NCBI GenBank assembly: GCA_003255025.1
Contig: QANY01004715.1
Location: 1,282,501 to 1,346,500 of the forward strand
From: Datisca glomerata
Taxonomy: Eukaryota > Streptophyta > Magnoliopsida > Cucurbitales > Datiscaceae
DNA: 64,000 bases
Direction of reading: 5' to 3'
Program-made: the position numbers and the translations under genes
The notes under the pieces: model-generated
What the model was told of the DNA's origin: nothing
The model's input: only the letters and a program-made list of their open reading frames with translations
Database searches by the model: none
Shown here: in pieces, positions 60,954 through 64,000 of the stretch
How the letters are laid out: every line of letters begins with the position of its first letter
How positions within the stretch are numbered: position 1 is the first letter of the stretch

Positions 60954-61259
60954 TAAGAGTTAGAAAAATTATCTTCTCCGGTTCATGATAAAGGATTTAA
61001 TTCTAAAAAAAATTAGCGACGAACATTTCTGACGACTAAAAAATGTCATCGTTAATTGTTCATTTTGCCAAGGACAACTTCTTGTTGTCGTTAATAAGTG
61101 AAAAATAGTATCGACAACGTTTTGTAATGGCCTGTACTAATCATGAAATTATCTGAAAATATTAAAGAAACGAGTTAAATTATACGTGTGGTGCACGTGA
61201 TATACCCGCTTTTATTATTTTGGTTATTTCTTATATATTACTTGTTCGTATAAATAAAA

Positions 61260-61740
61260 TATATTTATTTGTAAATAAAATTAGAAAACTAAAATTATAA
61301 CATTTTTATAATATTCATAAGTTTTTCTCATCAAAAATATCTTCAATTAAGTTAATTATGCTAGAAGAATATATGCGTACACTCGATACATTTTTAATTA
61401 ATTTTTTAATGTACTAGATATTTGATCTTTATGTGACAAATGAACTAAAAATATGCTTTACTCTTTTATTAGTTATTGATTAAATTTTTATATTATATTT
61501 CTTAGCGACAAAATATCTTAATATATTTCATGTCTAAAAATAAAATTCAAATTAGAAATGATAAAAGAAGTTTGCTCAATACATACATCATTTTGAGAAA
61601 CAAAAAAGAAGAAAAATTAACAATTAATGATTCATCATTAATAGACTCAATGACAAATTTAAAAATAAAGAGTGGACAAAATGGTCAAGAAAATGCTTCT
61701 CATTCTCATCTCACATTTAATATACTAGTCAATACATACA
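61260..61740. repeat. Dispersed AT-rich repeat, copy 1
   Basis: The block AATTAAGTTAATTATGCTAG, TTTCATGTCTAAAAATAAAA and ATACATCATTTTGAGAAA recurs in the same order and orientation at 63402-63850. Both copies end near a TGGACAAAATGGTC motif. No frame is conserved between copies, so a coding role is unlikely. Confidence 0.88.
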
Positions 61741-63401
61741 CGTGTAAATGAATATATTATATTTTTAGTTATGATTATCACTTATAATCATGTTGTGTTT
61801 ATATAAGTTAAAAAAATGTATTTAGCACCACATTTATTTTTTATGTGAGTAAGATTAAAGAAATATAATATTATTTTTACATGTTTATATATTATTATTC
61901 AACAAACTGTTAGATGTCACATATTTATTTTTAGAAAAATAAATATTATATAATAGAAATGTACTCTCAAAGTTAAAATAAAAAGTGATGTCATTATAAT
62001 TAAATCATCTATTTCGTATTTTATTTTTAGCTTTATTTTTAATTTTTTATTTGTATTGCAAATTTTTTTATTTGAAAATTTGGGTAAATATATTTATCTA
62101 TTTGATTATATTAACATATAAAATATAGCATAAATAAATTTTCTTAAAGTATGTTATAATTTAATTATATTTTAGATTCTATTACTTAAGTTTTATGCAG
62201 ATAATTTACTTTTTCTCTATTTTAAAAATAATTTAGTATAAAGTTGAGTTTTTTTCTTTATAACTTGCTACAATTCATTCGAAGTTATCAGTTAAAATTA
62301 TTCATTAATTACTTTTTCTAAATTCAATAAATAGATTAATGAATTTTGAAATTAATGTCTACTTGATCCATTTATTATAATTTGAAAAATAACAAATTAT
62401 TAAATGTCAAATGTAACTTGTAAGATTATTTTGGGAATGTATTGATAATATACTAGTCAACTGCACGTGCAATGCACGTAATGAAGAAACCAATAATAAA
62501 TAATATGTACAAAATACGAATAGGTCTACACATAAAAATAATTGATTATCTTCTCACTTGTTATGTCAAATACTAAAAATTCAAGGTTGATGACATTTTT
62601 TGTTACATGTTTTGTGTTACTATAGAGAGTTAATAACTTTATTAATTAATATATCAGTTTGGCATGTTCCTAGATACTGCAATTTGGTTGTTGATCGTAT
62701 TGTGAAGCTGGTCTCTGGTTCGATTCTTTGCCGTATTTGATTTGATATGATTCCTCCTAGTGTTTTGACTTGGTGCTTATATTGACTCTTGTTAATTAAT
62801 TTTCTTGTTTCTATTTTGTTGATAGATTTTAGTCCCTCAAAAGGTAAAAAAAGATTTAAATTATTAATTTGAATGTTATATTATGCACTTATACAATTCT
62901 ATGATGTAATTCGTTCAATTCAAACTAATTTATCTCTTAATTTTTTACAACTCATATATTTTTTATAACTGGAATAGTAAATGTAATTTGGTAGAGAGAA
63001 TATCGTGAGACGTATCAATTCAGAATTTCATATAATACTGAGGGCATGTGTCAAATAATCATTTTTCCTGTTAGTCTCATTTATATATACTATGACTTAA
63101 AAAATGTAAAAAAAAAAAGATTGAAGTATTAATTTTAATATCAAATTCTAGAATAAAACTTGAGCTATTTAAACTAATTTGTCTTTTACTTTTTCATAGT
63201 TAATATATTGTTAATAATTGATATAATAAATATGATTTTGGTAGAGAGAATACCAAAAGACTTATCCATTTTAGAATTTCATATAATAGAAAGGGTAATT
63301 TATGTCCAAAAATATTTCTCCCCCCTAAACCCCATTTAGAAGTAGTAGTGATTATAGATCAAAGATTGAAGATATAAATAAAAAAATTGAATAAAATAAT
63401 T

Positions 63402-63850
63402 TATCAGTAAATAAAATTAGAAAACTACAATTATAACTATTATAATATTCATAAGTTTTACTCACTAAAATGTCTCCAATTAAGTTAATTATGCTAGAAG
63501 TACATATGCTACACTATATATTTTTAATTAATTTTTAAAGGTACTATTTTTTATCTTTATGAGGCCAATGAAGTAAAAACATGTATTACTCTCTATTTAT
63601 TATTGATTGAATTTTTCTATCATATTTCTTAACGATGAAATAACGTAATACATTTCATGTCTAAAAATAAAATTCAAATTTGAAATGATAAAAAAAGTTT
63701 GCTCACTACATACATCATTTTGAGAAATAAAAAAAGAAGAAAATTAACAATTAATGATACATCATCAATAGATTCAAAGAAAAATTTGAAATTGTAAAAT
63801 AAAGATTGGACAAAATGGTCTAAAAATGATTCTTCTTCTTATCATATTTA
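63402..63850. repeat. Dispersed AT-rich repeat, copy 2
   Basis: Second copy of the repeat at 61260-61740, about 2.1 kb downstream, with small insertions and substitutions. The element class is unknown; the CACGTGC motifs before copy 1 and between the copies may belong to its ends. Confidence 0.88.
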
Positions 63851-64000
63851 ATATATTAAAGATTAGTACATAAGGTCAGCGGCAGCGCCAGAACTTTCTA
63901 CGAGGGAGTTAGTTTTTCGTCGCAAATAAGGAGCTTTTTAACGACGGAACAAATACATGGTCACGATTAATACTAATTTCTAAAAGTAGGTGAATATCTC

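Larger units (their letters stand above)
60954..64000. other. AT-rich repeats, no gene seen
   Basis: Dominated by a dispersed direct repeat (61260-61740 and 63402-63850), palindromic GCACGTGC motifs at 61184-61200 and 62459-62482, and a GACGA-type hairpin-prone stretch at 61014-61130 (GCGACGAACATTTCTGACGA) resembling the ends of a CACTA-like miniature. The window ends in a GACGACGG-like stretch (63915-63950) that may start another element. Confidence 0.5.

Overview
The window looks like nuclear DNA of a flowering plant, most likely a eudicot. It is AT-rich, has interrupted genes with GT-AG introns, and is dominated by plant-type transposable elements (Ty1/copia, long non-autonomous LTR elements, CACTA/En-Spm). 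The three intact genes resemble Arabidopsis proteins closely. I cannot name the species from sequence alone. I see no rRNA, tRNA, CRISPR or prokaryotic features, and no convincing new enzymatic or defence system. The unusual content is in the transposons and in a few regulatory details.

Layout. 1-5684: decayed Ty1/copia element on the + strand. 5826-6336: 511-bp CACTA miniature (CACTA-A). 6340-8697: no gene seen. 8698-13206: defective CACTA/En-Spm element (CACTA-B) with minus-strand transposase remnants. 14245-15469: intact four-exon gene for a small bHLH/ACT-like regulator. 15928-38128: a 22-kb nested block of copia copies on the minus strand (copies A and B). Its left LTR is split by a third CACTA element (CACTA-C, 17766-22081) carrying exon-like host-derived pieces. 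Copy B is split by an LTR-like insertion at 30613-33557, and a half LTR in the opposite orientation (27185-28264) lies between A and B. 40322-42821: intact three-exon Sororin-like cohesion gene with an E2F-type site upstream. 44223-48970: non-autonomous LTR element with no pol and three fields of tandem repeats. 52560-55562: intact four-exon transporter gene of the NRT1/PTR family, closest to NPF5.2/PTR3. 57511-59905: probable solo LTR with internal minisatellites. 60083-64000: MITE-like and AT-rich repeats.

How the parts relate. The three genes do not form a pathway. In Arabidopsis, to my recollection, homologues of the first two (At3g56220 and At3g56250) are near neighbours, so the bHLH and Sororin-like genes may be an old syntenic pair pushed 25 kb apart by nested transposon insertions. 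All three CACTA elements have perfect 3-bp target duplications, which fixes their ends exactly. A and B share the same GACGGTT/AACCGTC subterminal repeats and probably the same transposase, while C belongs to another family.
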